A stretch of DNA of 64,000 nt from Albimonas sp036154955 (GTDB taxonomy: Bacteria; Pseudomonadota; Alphaproteobacteria; Rhodobacterales; Rhodobacteraceae), in contig JAYZWL010000099.1 in assembly GCA_036154955.1 (NCBI GenBank), forward strand, positions 1-64,000, given 5' to 3'. Shown piece after piece: positions 1 through 9,340 of this stretch. Each line of letters begins with the position of its first letter. Position 1 is the first letter of the stretch. The position numbers were made by a program, and so were the translations under genes. The notes under the pieces were generated by a model. That model was given only the letters and a program-made list of their open reading frames with translations, searched no databases and had not been told where the DNA came from.

Positions 1-30
1 GGCGCGCGGGCGCGCGCGCCGCGGACGGAA

Positions 31-58
31 AAGGGCGCGACCCTGCGGCCGCGCCCTT
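31..58 (-). terminator. Rho-independent terminator of thrS
   Basis: A perfect 9-bp stem (31-39 with 50-58, arms AAGGGCGCG/CGCGCCCTT) lies 28 bases beyond the thrS stop. Read on the minus strand, the second arm runs into TTTTCC, a short U tract. The symmetry would also allow some function on the plus strand. Confidence 0.7.
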
Positions 59-86
59 CTCAACCTTCAGTCCTTCGAAACGGCCC

Positions 87-2099
87 TCAGGCCCGGCGAA
101 GATCCGGCGGCGTCGCCTCGGCGGCGAACGCGGCCGCCGCCTCCTCCAGCCCCAGGGTCTTCGACCCCTGCGTCCCGAGCCGGCGCACGGAGACGGAGCG
201 GTTCTCCACCTCCTGCCGCCCCACCGCGAGGATCAGCGGAACCTTGGCCAGCGAGTGCTCGCGGACCTTGTAGTTGATCTTCTCGTTGCGGGTGTCGGCC
301 TCGGCCCGCAGCCCGGCGGCGCGCAGGCTCGTCGCGACCTCCTCCGCGTAGCCGTCGGCGTCCGAGGTGATGGTCGCGACCACGATCTGCCGCGGCGCGA
401 GCCACAGCGGGAAGCGGCCGGCGTGGTTCTCGATCAGGATGCCGAGGAACCGCTCGAACGACCCCAGGATCGCCCGGTGCAGCATCACCGGCCGCACCTT
501 CTCATCATGGTCGTTGACGTATTCCGCGCCCAACCGGTCGGGCAGGTTGAAATCGGCCTGGAAGGTGCCGCACTGCCATTCCCGCCCGATCGCGTCGGTC
601 AGCTTGAAGTCGAGCTTGGGCCCGTAGAACGCCCCCTCGCCCGGGTCCACCTCATAGGGCAGGCCCAGCGCCTGGATCGCCTTCTCCAGCGCGCTCTCGG
701 CCTTGTCCCAGACCGCGTCCGAGCCCACCCGCGTCTCGGGCCGGGTCGACAGCTTGATGTCGAAGCTCTCGAAGCCGAGATCCGCGTAGACCGTGGACAG
801 CAGCCGGATGAAATCGGCGCATTCCTTCTCGATCTGGTCCTCGGTGCAGAAGATATGCGCGTCGTCCTGGGTGAAGCCGCGCACCCGCATCAGCCCGTGC
901 ATGGAGCCCGAGGACTCGTAGCGGTGGCAGGACCCGAACTCCGCCAGCCGCAGCGGCAGGTCGCGATAGGACTTGCGGCCCTGGTTGTAGACCTGGACAT
1001 GGCAGGGGCAGTTCATCGGCTTGAGCGCGTTGGTCCGCTTGGCGTTGGCGTGGGAGCCGGCCTCGGAGCCTTCGTCGATCTCGGTGATGAACATGTTCTC
1101 GTGGTAGTTCTCCCAGTGGCCGGAGGCCTCCCAGAGCTTGCGGTCCACGACCTGCGGGGTCTTGATCTCCTTGTAGCCGGCCAGCGTCAGGCGGCGGCGC
1201 ATGTAGTCCTCCAGCGCCCGGTAGACGGTCCAGCCGTCCGGGTGCCAGAACACCATGCCCGGCGCCTCGTCCTGGAGGTGGAACAGGTCCATCTCGCGGC
1301 CGATCTTGCGATGGTCGCGGCGCTCCGCCTCTTCCAGCTGGTGGAGATAGGCCTCCAGATCCTTGCGGGACCGGAAGGCCACCCCGTAGATGCGCTGGAG
1401 CATCTTGTTGCGGTGGTCGCCCCGCCAGTAGGCGCCGGCCACCTTCATCAGCTTGAAGGCGTCGGGCGGCACCTGTCCGGTATGGACCAGATGCGGGCCG
1501 CGGCACAGGTCCTGCCAGTCCCCGTGCCAGTACATGCGGATCTTCTCGCCCTCGGGGATCGCGCCGACCAGCTCGACCTTGTAGGGCTCGCCGTTCGCCT
1601 CGTAATAGGCCACCGCCGCGTCCCGCTCCCACACCTCGGTGCGGACCGGATCGCGCTTGGCGATGATCTCGCGCATCTTCTTCTCGATGGCTTCGAGGTC
1701 GTCGGTGGAGAACGGCTCCTCCCGGTCGAAGTCGTAGAACCAGCCGTTGTCGATCACCGGGCCGATGGTGACCTTCACGTCCGGCCACAGCTCCTGCACC
1801 GCGCGGGCCATGATATGCGCGCAGTCGTGGCGCACCAGCTCCAGCGCCTCGGCCTCGTCCTTCATCGTCACGATGCCCACCGTCGCGCCGTCCTGCAGCG
1901 GCGCGGAGAGGTCGGCGAGCGCGCCGTCCACCTTCGCGGCGATGGCGGCCTTGGCGAGCGACTTGGAGATGTCGGCGGCGAGGTCGGCGGAGGAGGCCCC
2001 CGCCGGCATAGTCCGCGTAGCGCCGTCCGGCAGGGTCACGGTGACCTGCCGGGCCTCGACCGAGCGGTTCTCGGGACGGGCGGCGTGCGCGTCGGACAT
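87..2099 (-). CDS. thrS: Threonine--tRNA ligase
   Basis: Cytosolic class II aminoacyl-tRNA synthetase that charges tRNA-Thr. The 670-aa product has an N-terminal TGS domain (about residues 15-80), the editing-domain HxxxH (RHDCAHIMA) and a C-terminal catalytic core. The Cys of KPMNCPCH, the His of DDAHIF and the His of MLHRA match the zinc ligands of the family, and RPVMLHRAILGSFER is class II motif 3. The reading frame extends further upstream, but the ATG at 2099 is chosen because GGAGA lies about 8 bases before it and the product then starts like other ThrS proteins. Length is normal. It stands alone between its own promoter and terminator. No autoregulatory operator was recognised. Confidence 0.97.
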   Translation of the reverse strand: MSDAHAARPENRSVEARQVTVTLPDGATRTMPAGASSADLAADISKSLAKAAIAAKVDGALADLSAPLQDGATVGIVTMKDEAEALELVRHDCAHIMARAVQELWPDVKVTIGPVIDNGWFYDFDREEPFSTDDLEAIEKKMREIIAKRDPVRTEVWERDAAVAYYEANGEPYKVELVGAIPEGEKIRMYWHGDWQDLCRGPHLVHTGQVPPDAFKLMKVAGAYWRGDHRNKMLQRIYGVAFRSRKDLEAYLHQLEEAERRDHRKIGREMDLFHLQDEAPGMVFWHPDGWTVYRALEDYMRRRLTLAGYKEIKTPQVVDRKLWEASGHWENYHENMFITEIDEGSEAGSHANAKRTNALKPMNCPCHVQVYNQGRKSYRDLPLRLAEFGSCHRYESSGSMHGLMRVRGFTQDDAHIFCTEDQIEKECADFIRLLSTVYADLGFESFDIKLSTRPETRVGSDAVWDKAESALEKAIQALGLPYEVDPGEGAFYGPKLDFKLTDAIGREWQCGTFQADFNLPDRLGAEYVNDHDEKVRPVMLHRAILGSFERFLGILIENHAGRFPLWLAPRQIVVATITSDADGYAEEVATSLRAAGLRAEADTRNEKINYKVREHSLAKVPLILAVGRQEVENRSVSVRRLGTQGSKTLGLEEAAAAFAAEATPPDLRRA

Positions 2100-2160
2100 G
2101 GGATGTCTCCAGTGGCGTTCGGTGTTCGGCGGCGGGGACGACCCCCGCGCCGTGGCGCGC

Positions 2161-2188
2161 ACCATATGAGGGGCGGGCTTGCTGTCAA
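2161..2188 (-). promoter_or_regulatory. Sigma-70 type promoter of thrS
   Basis: On the minus strand a perfect TTGACA (2188-2183) is followed after 16 bases by TATGGT (2166-2161), about 60 bases before the thrS start. The strong -35 and slightly short spacer suit a housekeeping promoter. Seen in sequence only. Confidence 0.6.
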
Positions 2189-2568
2189 GAAAAGCCGGCT
2201 TCGCCGCGGCGACGGGAGGCTGGCGGGACGCCGCCAGGGTGACGCAACGGCCGCGTCCGGCGGGCGACAGGGGCGCGACCGGCGCGCAACGGGGAGCGGC
2301 GTTCCGCCGCCGCCGCCCCCCCGGGCGCCGGGCGCTCCGGCTTCCTATCTGGGGCGCGAGCGTAGGCGCCCTCCGTTTCGGCGCGCGCCCCTCCTGCGCC
2401 GGCCCCGCCGGTTCCCGGGGGAGGCGCGCGACGGACCGGGCGGAGGCCCGCGTTCATGCCAGGCGGGGACATCCCCAGACCGATTGCGGCCGCAGAGCCG
2501 CCGACGAGGAGACCGCGCCCCCGTTCTGACGCGGAGGCGCAAGGCAAAGCCCAGTTCGGAGCCAGACA
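2189..2568. other. Intergenic region upstream of thrS and porin
   Basis: This 380-base spacer separates the divergent thrS and porin genes. It must carry the porin promoter, but I see no convincing -35/-10 pair for it. Open frames across it are arginine-rich shadows with no family resemblance. Confidence 0.5.
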
Positions 2569-3612
2569 ATGAGTCGTGCCGAAACCCGACGCCGCCTTCG
2601 CGGCGGCTCGGCGCTTGCGATCCCCGCGATCGCGGCGCTTCCCGCAACCCTGATCCTGACCGCCTCCCCGGCCAGGGCCGCCGACCCCATCGTCGGGTCC
2701 GTCGGCGGCTACATGTACTTCGGCGCCGGCGTCACCGACGCCAACCCGGCCGGCGACGCGGAAGCCGTCATCATCCGCGACGGCGAAATCCACCTGAAGG
2801 CCAAAGGCTCGTCCGACAACGGCCTCAACTTCGAGGTCCGGGTCGAGGTCGAGGCGTTCACCTCGACCTCCGACCAGATCGACGAGAACTGGGCCAAGGT
2901 CTCCGGCGCGTTCGGCGAGGTCTATGTGGGCGGCGCCGACACCGCGCTGAACGAATACGGCGGGGTGGGCGTGCTCTACTCCTCCGGGCCGTTCAACTAC
3001 TACGACCCCGACGTGTCGCTCGCCCCGGGCGCCGCCACCTTCATCGGCAAGGACGACGCGCTGTCGATCCGCTACGGCACGCCGGTGATCAACGGCTTCC
3101 AGGCGGGCGTCAGCTACCAGCCCAACGGCAACGTGGACGGGCTGAACGACCGGCCCGTCGCCACCCCCAGCCTGGGCGGCGGCGGTCTGTCGGACGTCAA
3201 GGACCAGATCGCCTTCGGCGCCTCCTGGGAAGGAGCGGTCTCGGGCGTCGCGCTGGGCGTCGGCGCGGGCTACCTGACCGGCTCGGGCCCGGCCTCCTCC
3301 GACATGGTGCATGTGGGCGCGGAGGCGGGCTACGCCGGCTTCACCGTGGCGGCGTTCTGGAACCAGGACGACGCGGGCGTCGGCTCCGACCGCTACGGCG
3401 TCGGGGCGGAGTATCGCACCGGGCCCTGGAAGATCGGCGGCGGCTTCTCCCAGGCCGACGGCGCGAACGAGGGCATGCTGGGCAGCTTCGGCTTCACCTA
3501 CGCCCTGGCGCCGGGCGTCGACGCGGTCGGCGTGGTGCAGGTCGGCGACCAGACCGGCGACGGCATCGACACGTCCTGGGCCGCGGCCACGGCGCTCGCG
3601 GTCCGTTTCTGA
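2569..3612 (+). CDS. Outer-membrane porin (Rhodobacter type)
   Basis: Predicted general-diffusion porin forming a beta-barrel in the outer membrane. The 347-aa product starts with a basic stretch and hydrophobic signal peptide, with a likely cut after PARA-A near residue 38. Alternating hydrophobic/polar strands follow, rich in Gly, Tyr and Asp with few Lys, e.g. GGYMYFGAGV near the start and FGEVYVGGADTALNE about a third of the way in. It ends in ALAVRF; a terminal Phe is the usual signal for barrel insertion by the BAM complex. GGAG lies 8 bases before the ATG. Length and composition fit the Gram-negative porin family of Rhodobacterales. Substrate preference cannot be read from sequence. 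Confidence 0.88.
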   Translation: MSRAETRRRLRGGSALAIPAIAALPATLILTASPARAADPIVGSVGGYMYFGAGVTDANPAGDAEAVIIRDGEIHLKAKGSSDNGLNFEVRVEVEAFTSTSDQIDENWAKVSGAFGEVYVGGADTALNEYGGVGVLYSSGPFNYYDPDVSLAPGAATFIGKDDALSIRYGTPVINGFQAGVSYQPNGNVDGLNDRPVATPSLGGGGLSDVKDQIAFGASWEGAVSGVALGVGAGYLTGSGPASSDMVHVGAEAGYAGFTVAAFWNQDDAGVGSDRYGVGAEYRTGPWKIGGGFSQADGANEGMLGSFGFTYALAPGVDAVGVVQVGDQTGDGIDTSWAAATALAVRF

Positions 3613-3639
3613 GGCGATCCGGACAGGCCGGACGCATGA

Positions 3640-3664
3640 CCGGGGGCGGCTCGCCCGCCCCCGG
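3640..3664 (+). terminator. Terminator-like hairpin after porin
   Basis: A perfect 10-bp stem (CCGGGGGCGG with CCGCCCCCGG, 5-base loop) lies 27 bases after the porin stop. The following CTTCCC tract is only weakly U-rich. It sits between convergent genes and could serve both. Confidence 0.55.
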
Positions 3665-3717
3665 CTTCCCGTCCCGCCCCGGCTTCCCGCCCCGGGCCGG
3701 GCCGCCAGCGCGGCCGC

Positions 3718-4719
3718 TCAGCGCCGAAGCAGGCGGAACGCCTCCGACGCGCCCCAGCCGGCGGCGAGCGCCACGAACAGCGCCAGCAGCCCGTATTGCA
3801 GCGGCGACTGGCGCGACAGGGCGAACAGCCAGCGTTCCAGCCCCACCTTGCGCACGCCGACCACCGTCTCGTGCAGGTCGATCACCTGCCGGTCATGCAC
3901 CAGGAACACCCGGGCGACGTAATCGCCCTCCACGATGTTGGCGGGCAGCGCGACATGGGTGGTGAACAGCGTGTCCTCGATCACCTCCACCTCGATCGGC
4001 GCCTCAACGTAAAGGCCCTTGTCCCGCCGCAGCCGCATCACCGCCTCGCGGAACGCATCGGGGTCGGCCACGTCGGAGGCCGAGCCGATGGCCCGCACCT
4101 GGGTGTCGAGCGCGATGCGGTGGCGCAGGTTCTCCGTCGCGCTCAGCACCCGGTCCAGCGGGCCGGTGGACGCCACCGCGTAAAAGCTGGGCGCCGCGTC
4201 CACCACGGTCGCGTCGGCATTGGCCCAGACCCCGAACATCCGCGCCTTGCGCCGCACCGTCACCGGGGTCGAGGGGCCGGAGATGGTGACGATCACGTCG
4301 GGCTTTCCGGTCCGCGCGGGCGCGCTGCGCTTGATGGCGCCGAACACGAAGATCTCCGAGCCGGCATAGGTGGTGGTGATCGACACCTGGTTGTGGCTCA
4401 GCGCGGCGATGACCTGTTCGCGGTCCGTCCCCGCCGAGGCGCCGGGGGCGTCGCGCCCCTCGGGCATCACCACCACGTCGCCGCCGCCGGGGCGCACCTC
4501 CGCCCCCGGGGTCTCGGGCGCGCCGGGCGGGGCGCCGGGGGGGACCGCCGGCGGCTCCCCCTGCCGGGCGCGGGGGCCGCCGGAGGGGGCGGGCTCCGCC
4601 GAGCTTGCGGGGGCGCCCTGCCCGGCCGCCGGTCCGGGCCCGAGCGCGACCAGCGCGCCGAACGCCGCGCAGGCGACCAGCGCGCCGGCGAGACGCCGTG
4701 CGGAGCCGCGCCGGGTCAC
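3718..4719 (-). CDS. TIGR02186 family membrane-anchored protein
   Basis: Member of a conserved alphaproteobacterial family of unknown biochemical role that travels with TauE/SafE-type exporters. The 333-aa product has an N-terminal signal segment (about 1-34), a Pro/Gly/Glu-rich linker to about residue 95, a beta-rich periplasmic domain opening with VIAALSHNQVSITTTYAGSE, and one C-terminal transmembrane helix (YGLLALFVALAAGWGA) with a short basic tail. The start is a GTG overlapping the TGA of the upstream exporter gene (GTGA, 4 bases), so translation is probably coupled. The pairing suggests a periplasmic partner for the exporter, which is inference. Confidence 0.85.
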   Translation of the reverse strand: MTRRGSARRLAGALVACAAFGALVALGPGPAAGQGAPASSAEPAPSGGPRARQGEPPAVPPGAPPGAPETPGAEVRPGGGDVVVMPEGRDAPGASAGTDREQVIAALSHNQVSITTTYAGSEIFVFGAIKRSAPARTGKPDVIVTISGPSTPVTVRRKARMFGVWANADATVVDAAPSFYAVASTGPLDRVLSATENLRHRIALDTQVRAIGSASDVADPDAFREAVMRLRRDKGLYVEAPIEVEVIEDTLFTTHVALPANIVEGDYVARVFLVHDRQVIDLHETVVGVRKVGLERWLFALSRQSPLQYGLLALFVALAAGWGASEAFRLLRR

Positions 4720-5630
4720 GGCGCGGCCGCGAGGCTGTAGAGCTCGTCCGGCGTGGCCACCAGGTCGAAGGCGATCTTCAGGCAGACCCCAAGCACCATC
4801 AGCGCCAGGCCGATGCGAAGCTGTTCGGCCCGCAGCTTCATGCCGAAGCGCGCGCCCACCTGCGCCCCCACCACGCCGCCGACCAGCAGCAGCAGCGCCA
4901 GCGCGATGTCCACGGTGAAGGTCTGCGTGGCGTGCAGCAGCGTGGTGACGCCGGTGACGAACATGATCTGAAACAGCGACGTGCCCACCACCACCGCGGT
5001 CGGCATCCCCAGCATGTAGATCATCGCCGGCACCATGATGAAGCCGCCGCCCACGCCCATGATCGCCGACAGCAAGCCCACCAGCGCCCCGATCAGCAGC
5101 GGCGGGATCACCGAGATATAGAGGTTGGAGGCCCGGAACCGCATCTTCAGCGGCAGGATATGCACCAGCCCGCGCCGCCGTTCCCGCCGCCGCGGCGGGG
5201 CGCCGGAGCGGGCGCGGGCCAGCGCGCGCAGGCTCTCGATCAGCATCAGCCCGCCGACCACCCCGAGGAACAGGACGTAGGTCAGCGACACCATCAGCTC
5301 GACCTGGCCGAGTTCGGTGAGCAGCTCGAAGATCTCCACCCCGACGAAGGAGCCGGCGACTCCGCCTGCGAGCAGCACGCCCCCCATGCGGAAATCCACC
5401 GCCCCGCGCCGCCAGTGCGCCAGCACGCCGGAGAAGGACGCGGCGCAGATCTGGTTGGCCCCGGTGGCCACCGCCACCGCGGGCGGGATGCCGACCAGGA
5501 TCAGCAGCGGGGTCATCAGGAAACCGCCGCCCACGCCGAACAGGCCCGAAAGCAGCCCGATCAGCCCGCCCAGCCCCAGAAGGACGAAGGCGTTCACCGA
5601 GACCTCGGCGATGGGCAGGTAGATGAGCAT
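4716..5630 (-). CDS. TauE/SafE (TSUP) family anion exporter
   Basis: Inner-membrane permease of the sulfite/sulfonate exporter family. The 304-aa product consists almost entirely of hydrophobic helices in two related halves, each with the family glycine motif (GLFGVGGGFLMTPLL near residue 30, AIMGVGGGFIMVPAM in the second half), separated by an Arg-rich loop. An open frame extends upstream, but the ATG at 5630 is preceded by GGGAG at proper spacing and begins directly with a membrane segment (MLIYLPIAEVSVNAF). It is the first gene of a two-gene operon with the TIGR02186 protein. Substrate (sulfite, sulfoacetate or another small anion) is not determined by sequence. Confidence 0.88.
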   Translation of the reverse strand: MLIYLPIAEVSVNAFVLLGLGGLIGLLSGLFGVGGGFLMTPLLILVGIPPAVAVATGANQICAASFSGVLAHWRRGAVDFRMGGVLLAGGVAGSFVGVEIFELLTELGQVELMVSLTYVLFLGVVGGLMLIESLRALARARSGAPPRRRERRRGLVHILPLKMRFRASNLYISVIPPLLIGALVGLLSAIMGVGGGFIMVPAMIYMLGMPTAVVVGTSLFQIMFVTGVTTLLHATQTFTVDIALALLLLVGGVVGAQVGARFGMKLRAEQLRIGLALMVLGVCLKIAFDLVATPDELYSLAAAP

Positions 5631-5831
5631 GGAGGCTCCCGGTTTCCGGCCTGAATTAAGGCCCGGGGGAGACCGGCTTGGCAAGCGCGGGGGGCGCGAA
5701 AAATCCGGACCGGGGGTGTGCTCCTTCGTCCCGCCGCCGCGGCTGGCGGGGCGGGAACGGCGACGGCCGCGTCCCGCATCGGCGTCGGTCCGGCGACCGG
5801 GAATCCGACGCGACGTCAGCCCGGCACGCGA

Positions 5832-5861
5832 TTGTCTGCGCGACGTGAAGCGGCCTATGCT
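5832..5861 (+). promoter_or_regulatory. Possible sigma-70 promoter of CTERM protein gene
   Basis: TTGTCT (5832-5837) and TATGCT (5856-5861) are separated by 18 bases, about 75 bases before the start codon. The match is moderate and the spacer slightly long. The rest of 5631-5934 shows nothing recognisable. Confidence 0.35.
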
Positions 5862-5934
5862 GCCTTGTTCATTTTCGACCTGACCGCATGCCGGCCCAGC
5901 CCGCCGCCCCTTCCGACGCCCGAGGATTTCCGCC

Positions 5935-6615
5935 ATGCCCGCCTCCCCGTCCCGCCTCCCGACCGGACTGCTCGCCGCCGCGCTCGCAGTCCTCCCCGCG
6001 ATCGCCTCGGCCACCGTGGTGAACACGCGGCCCGAACTTGAGGCGCTGTTCGCCAGCTACACGCTCGAAGACTTCGAGACGCTCGGCAATTCCAGCCAGA
6101 CGATCAGCGGCGACACGCTGACCAACGGCGCCGACTGGGGCGGCTACGGCGCCGGGCTGGTGGCGCCGGGCGTCGAGTATTCGGCGCCGGGCGCCACGCT
6201 GCACTGGAACGTGGACGGCTTCTACGGCCTCGTCACCCGCACCCTGGGCGACGCGCACAATGGCGCGACCTGGATCGTCTACACCCAGAGCGTCACGGCC
6301 ATGGGCTTCGACCTGCACGGCTATGACGGCTACCCCAACGACGCGGTGATCTCGGTCTACGACCTGGCCGACGACCTGGTGTTCAGCGGGTCGGTGACCG
6401 GCGGCGTCGGGGCCACCAACACCTTCTTCGGCTATGAGCACGCCGCCGGCATCGGCCGGGTGACGGTCGACGCCCAGGGGTCGAACTACATGATGATCGA
6501 CAACCACGCCTATGGCGTGACCTCCGCCGCCGTCCCCGCCCCCGCCGCGGCGCCGCTGCTGGTCGCCGCGCTGGGCGGGCTGGCCGCGGCCGCGCGCCGC
6601 CGCCGGCGGGGCTGA
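5935..6615 (+). CDS. Secreted protein with VPxPA-type C-terminal sorting tail
   Basis: The 226-aa product has a signal peptide (hydrophobic LLAAALAVLPAIASA, cut near residue 25) and a beta-rich body resembling PEP-CTERM secreted proteins (FETLGNSSQTISGDTLTNG, GATWIVYTQSV, MGFDLHGYDGYP). The C-terminus has the tripartite sorting layout: a VPAPAAAP motif, a hydrophobic helix (LLVAALGGLAAAA), then RRRRRG. VPxPA-CTERM proteins of Rhodobacterales are processed by an exosortase/rhombosortase-type system at the cell envelope. No exosortase gene is in this window. Function of the body is unknown; an extracellular matrix or surface role is inference. AGGA lies ahead of the ATG. Confidence 0.75.
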   Translation: MPASPSRLPTGLLAAALAVLPAIASATVVNTRPELEALFASYTLEDFETLGNSSQTISGDTLTNGADWGGYGAGLVAPGVEYSAPGATLHWNVDGFYGLVTRTLGDAHNGATWIVYTQSVTAMGFDLHGYDGYPNDAVISVYDLADDLVFSGSVTGGVGATNTFFGYEHAAGIGRVTVDAQGSNYMMIDNHAYGVTSAAVPAPAAAPLLVAALGGLAAAARRRRRG

Positions 6616-6646
6616 GCCGCCGCGTCTCCGATCAGCGCGCCCCCTA

Positions 6647-9340
6647 TCAACGCGCCTGCGCGGCGGCCATCGCGGCGGCGTGGTCGGCGCCCGGCTGATC
6701 CTCCACCACCCTGCGGGCGGCGGCGCCGACGGCGGCCTTCTCGTCGTCGCTCAGCGGGCGGTCCGGCATGTTGGGGATGCGCACCGTCACCTCGCGATGG
6801 GCGAAGTGGATGCCCTCGCGCTCGAACAATTCCCGGATCTCCTGGTAGACCAGCTTGCGGGTGGTCCACTGGTCGCCGGGCCGGGTCATGTACTTGACCC
6901 GGATGATCATCGCCGAGTCCTCCATCATGTAGACTCCCTGCGACTTCAGGGGCTGCACGAATTTCGGCCCCTCCACCGGATGCTCCTTCAGCCGCTCGCC
7001 CAGCTTCTTGATCAGCTTGCGCACCTTCTCGACGTCGGTGTCGTAGGTCAGCCGCAGCGGCAGCTTCATCATCACCCAGTCGCGGGAGAAGTTGGTGAGG
7101 TGCTGGATCTCGCCGAACGGGATGGTGTGCAGCGCGCCCAGGTGGTGGCGCAGCTGGAAGGAACGGAGCGAAATCTTCTCCACCGTCCCCTTCACCGAGC
7201 CGACGTCGATGTATTCCCCCTTCCGGAAGGCGTCGTCGAGCAGGAAGAACATGCCCGACAGGATGTCCCGCACCAGGGTCTGCGCGCCGAAGCCCACCGC
7301 GATGCCGACGATGCCGGCGCCGGCGAAGAGCGGCGCCACGTTCACCCCCAGCTCCGTCGCCACGATCACCGCCACCGAAATGCCGATGGTCACCAGGATG
7401 GCGGAGCGGAACAGCGGCAGCAGCGTGCCAAGCCGCGAGGCGGCCGAGGCGCCGCCGCCCTCGTCGCCGGGCTCGGAGGCCATCTCGTCCCCGCCTTCGG
7501 CCTCGATGCGCTGGTCGAGCCAGATGCGCACGGCGTGATAGGCGACGTAGCCGAGGAACAGCGTGTCCAGCACGTCCTGCGAATTGTCGAAGAACGAGCC
7601 GTCGGCGAAGATCTCCGCCCCGCCCCAGACCCGGATCAGCGCATAGGCGCCGACGCCCAGCGAGAACAGGCTGACCACGCGGCGGGCGAGGTCCTCGAAG
7701 CTGCGCATCTGCTTGGCGGGCCGGTAGGCGCGCATCTGCTCCGCCGGGGTTTCGGGCGCGGGCGGGGGCGGGGCGGGCGGCACGCGGACCGGGCCGCCGC
7801 CCTCGTCGTCGCCGTCGCCGTCCGAATCGCCGCCGTCCATGCGCGCCGCCTCGGGCGTGTCGGCATCCGCGGCCAGCGCGGGGACGGGCGCAGGGCCCGG
7901 GGCGGGGGCGGGCGCGGCTTCCGCCGTCCGCGCGGCCTCCGCCTGCTCCGCGTTCCGGGCGGCCTCCGCGGCGCGGGCGGCGTCGGCTTCGGCCTGCAGG
8001 CGGCGGGCGGCGCGGGCGCGGTGGAACAGTTGCTCCACCGCGTACAGCCCCGCCACCTGGGTCAGCAGCGCCATCAGCAGCACCAGGAAGGCCCCGGCCA
8101 GCAGCGGCACCACCTTGTCGAAGCCCATGACATAGCGGAGCGCCTCCTCGATCCAGGCGGCGATCAGGTAGAGCGTGACCAGCGGCGCCCAGACGCGGGC
8201 GCCCAGCGCCGAGATCCAGGTGCTTTCATGCGGCTTGCGGCCGTAAAGGATCGCCCCCGACACCGCCCGCCGGTTCGCCCAGACCAGCGTCACCGCGGTC
8301 ACCAGCCCGACGAACCCGAGCGCGATGGCGCTGAGCCGAACCAGTTCGGCCCCCACCCCCATCTCCGCCAGCCAGTAGGTGTAGGCGCGGCTCATCACCG
8401 CGAAGGCGGTCAGCCCGGACAGCCACATATAGAGCCGCCGCGCGTCCAGATCCGACATGCGCGGCACCCGGTATTCGGGCAGATAGGGGCTCAGCGTCAT
8501 GCGCCAGGCGGTGTCCGCGGCCATGAAGCCGATATAGCTCAGCACCAGCAGGCCGGCGGTGGCCTGGGTCGGCGCGTGCTCCTCGAACAGGAAGATGCCG
8601 AGGCCGAGCGAGATGGCGGTGACGATGGCCATCCCGCCCAGCGTCATCGCGAAGCGCAGCGCCAGCACCGGGATCTTGCCCGACAGGTCGGGGGTGCGGA
8701 ACCGACGCTGGGCCGAGATCATCAGCGGCCGCGCGATGTAGATGCCGTAAAGGCTGGCCACGGCCCGCCCGATCAGGATCAGCACCGCGGTGACCAGCGC
8801 CACGCCGGCGAAATAGCCGCGATGCCCGTCCGGGCTGGCGGCGTCGAGCCGCGTGCCCACGCGGCGGAGCCCGTCGCCCGCCTCGCTCAGCAGCCGCTCC
8901 AGCCGCTGCCGGAACACCGAGACGTTGCGGGTGGACCGGCGCAGCATGGAGGGTTCGTCCGCCCGCGCGGCGTCGGCGATCAGCCCGTAGGTGGCGAGGT
9001 CCGGGGGGCGGACCAGGCCGGGCGCCGCGGCGGGGCCGGTCGCGGGCCGCGACATCTGCGGCGCGTCGTCCCCGGCCGCCTCCTTGTCCTTCGCATCGGG
9101 CTCCACGCCGAACAGGCGGCCGTAGTCGATGACCTGCGCCTGCGCGGCGCCTGCGCCCGGTCCCGGCAGGTCGAACAGGGCGTCCGGCCAGGGCAGGGCG
9201 CACAGCAGCGCCGTCAGCGCCGCAAGCGCCAGCGCCCGCAGCCGCGCCGCCGCGGCGAGGCGCGGGGCCGCGAGGAGGAGGCGCCGCGAGGCCGGGGCGG
9301 CCCGCCGCGGCCCGGAACCTTCCGGCGCGCTTCGCATCAT
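6647..9340 (-). CDS. Large MscS-family mechanosensitive channel
   Basis: Predicted inner-membrane mechanosensitive channel that releases solutes on hypoosmotic shock. The 897-aa product starts with a signal-like segment ending GAGAAQAQ, followed by a periplasmic region and many transmembrane helices. A Pro/Glu/Ala-rich cytoplasmic linker lies around residues 480-570, and the MscS core occupies about the last 260 residues. The pore helix shows AGIVGIAVGFGAQTLVRDI followed by DAFRKGEYIDVGSVKGTVE and LHTIPFGEI, all family hallmarks. The frame is open upstream to 9661, but the ATG-ATG pair at 9340/9337 begins the signal sequence. MscS itself is about 286 aa; the long N-terminus resembles YbiO/MscK-like relatives. 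Confidence 0.85.
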   Translation of the reverse strand: MMRSAPEGSGPRRAAPASRRLLLAAPRLAAAARLRALALAALTALLCALPWPDALFDLPGPGAGAAQAQVIDYGRLFGVEPDAKDKEAAGDDAPQMSRPATGPAAAPGLVRPPDLATYGLIADAARADEPSMLRRSTRNVSVFRQRLERLLSEAGDGLRRVGTRLDAASPDGHRGYFAGVALVTAVLILIGRAVASLYGIYIARPLMISAQRRFRTPDLSGKIPVLALRFAMTLGGMAIVTAISLGLGIFLFEEHAPTQATAGLLVLSYIGFMAADTAWRMTLSPYLPEYRVPRMSDLDARRLYMWLSGLTAFAVMSRAYTYWLAEMGVGAELVRLSAIALGFVGLVTAVTLVWANRRAVSGAILYGRKPHESTWISALGARVWAPLVTLYLIAAWIEEALRYVMGFDKVVPLLAGAFLVLLMALLTQVAGLYAVEQLFHRARAARRLQAEADAARAAEAARNAEQAEAARTAEAAPAPAPGPAPVPALAADADTPEAARMDGGDSDGDGDDEGGGPVRVPPAPPPPAPETPAEQMRAYRPAKQMRSFEDLARRVVSLFSLGVGAYALIRVWGGAEIFADGSFFDNSQDVLDTLFLGYVAYHAVRIWLDQRIEAEGGDEMASEPGDEGGGASAASRLGTLLPLFRSAILVTIGISVAVIVATELGVNVAPLFAGAGIVGIAVGFGAQTLVRDILSGMFFLLDDAFRKGEYIDVGSVKGTVEKISLRSFQLRHHLGALHTIPFGEIQHLTNFSRDWVMMKLPLRLTYDTDVEKVRKLIKKLGERLKEHPVEGPKFVQPLKSQGVYMMEDSAMIIRVKYMTRPGDQWTTRKLVYQEIRELFEREGIHFAHREVTVRIPNMPDRPLSDDEKAAVGAAARRVVEDQPGADHAAAMAAAQAR

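Noticed and set aside
255..3965. A 1236-codon open frame on the plus strand across thrS and the porin gene
   Set aside because: It is antisense to thrS, rich in Arg/Pro/Ala and without any family motif; it is a GC-driven shadow frame. The same applies to the long frames opposite the MscS, TRAP, ABC, ThDP and ligA genes.
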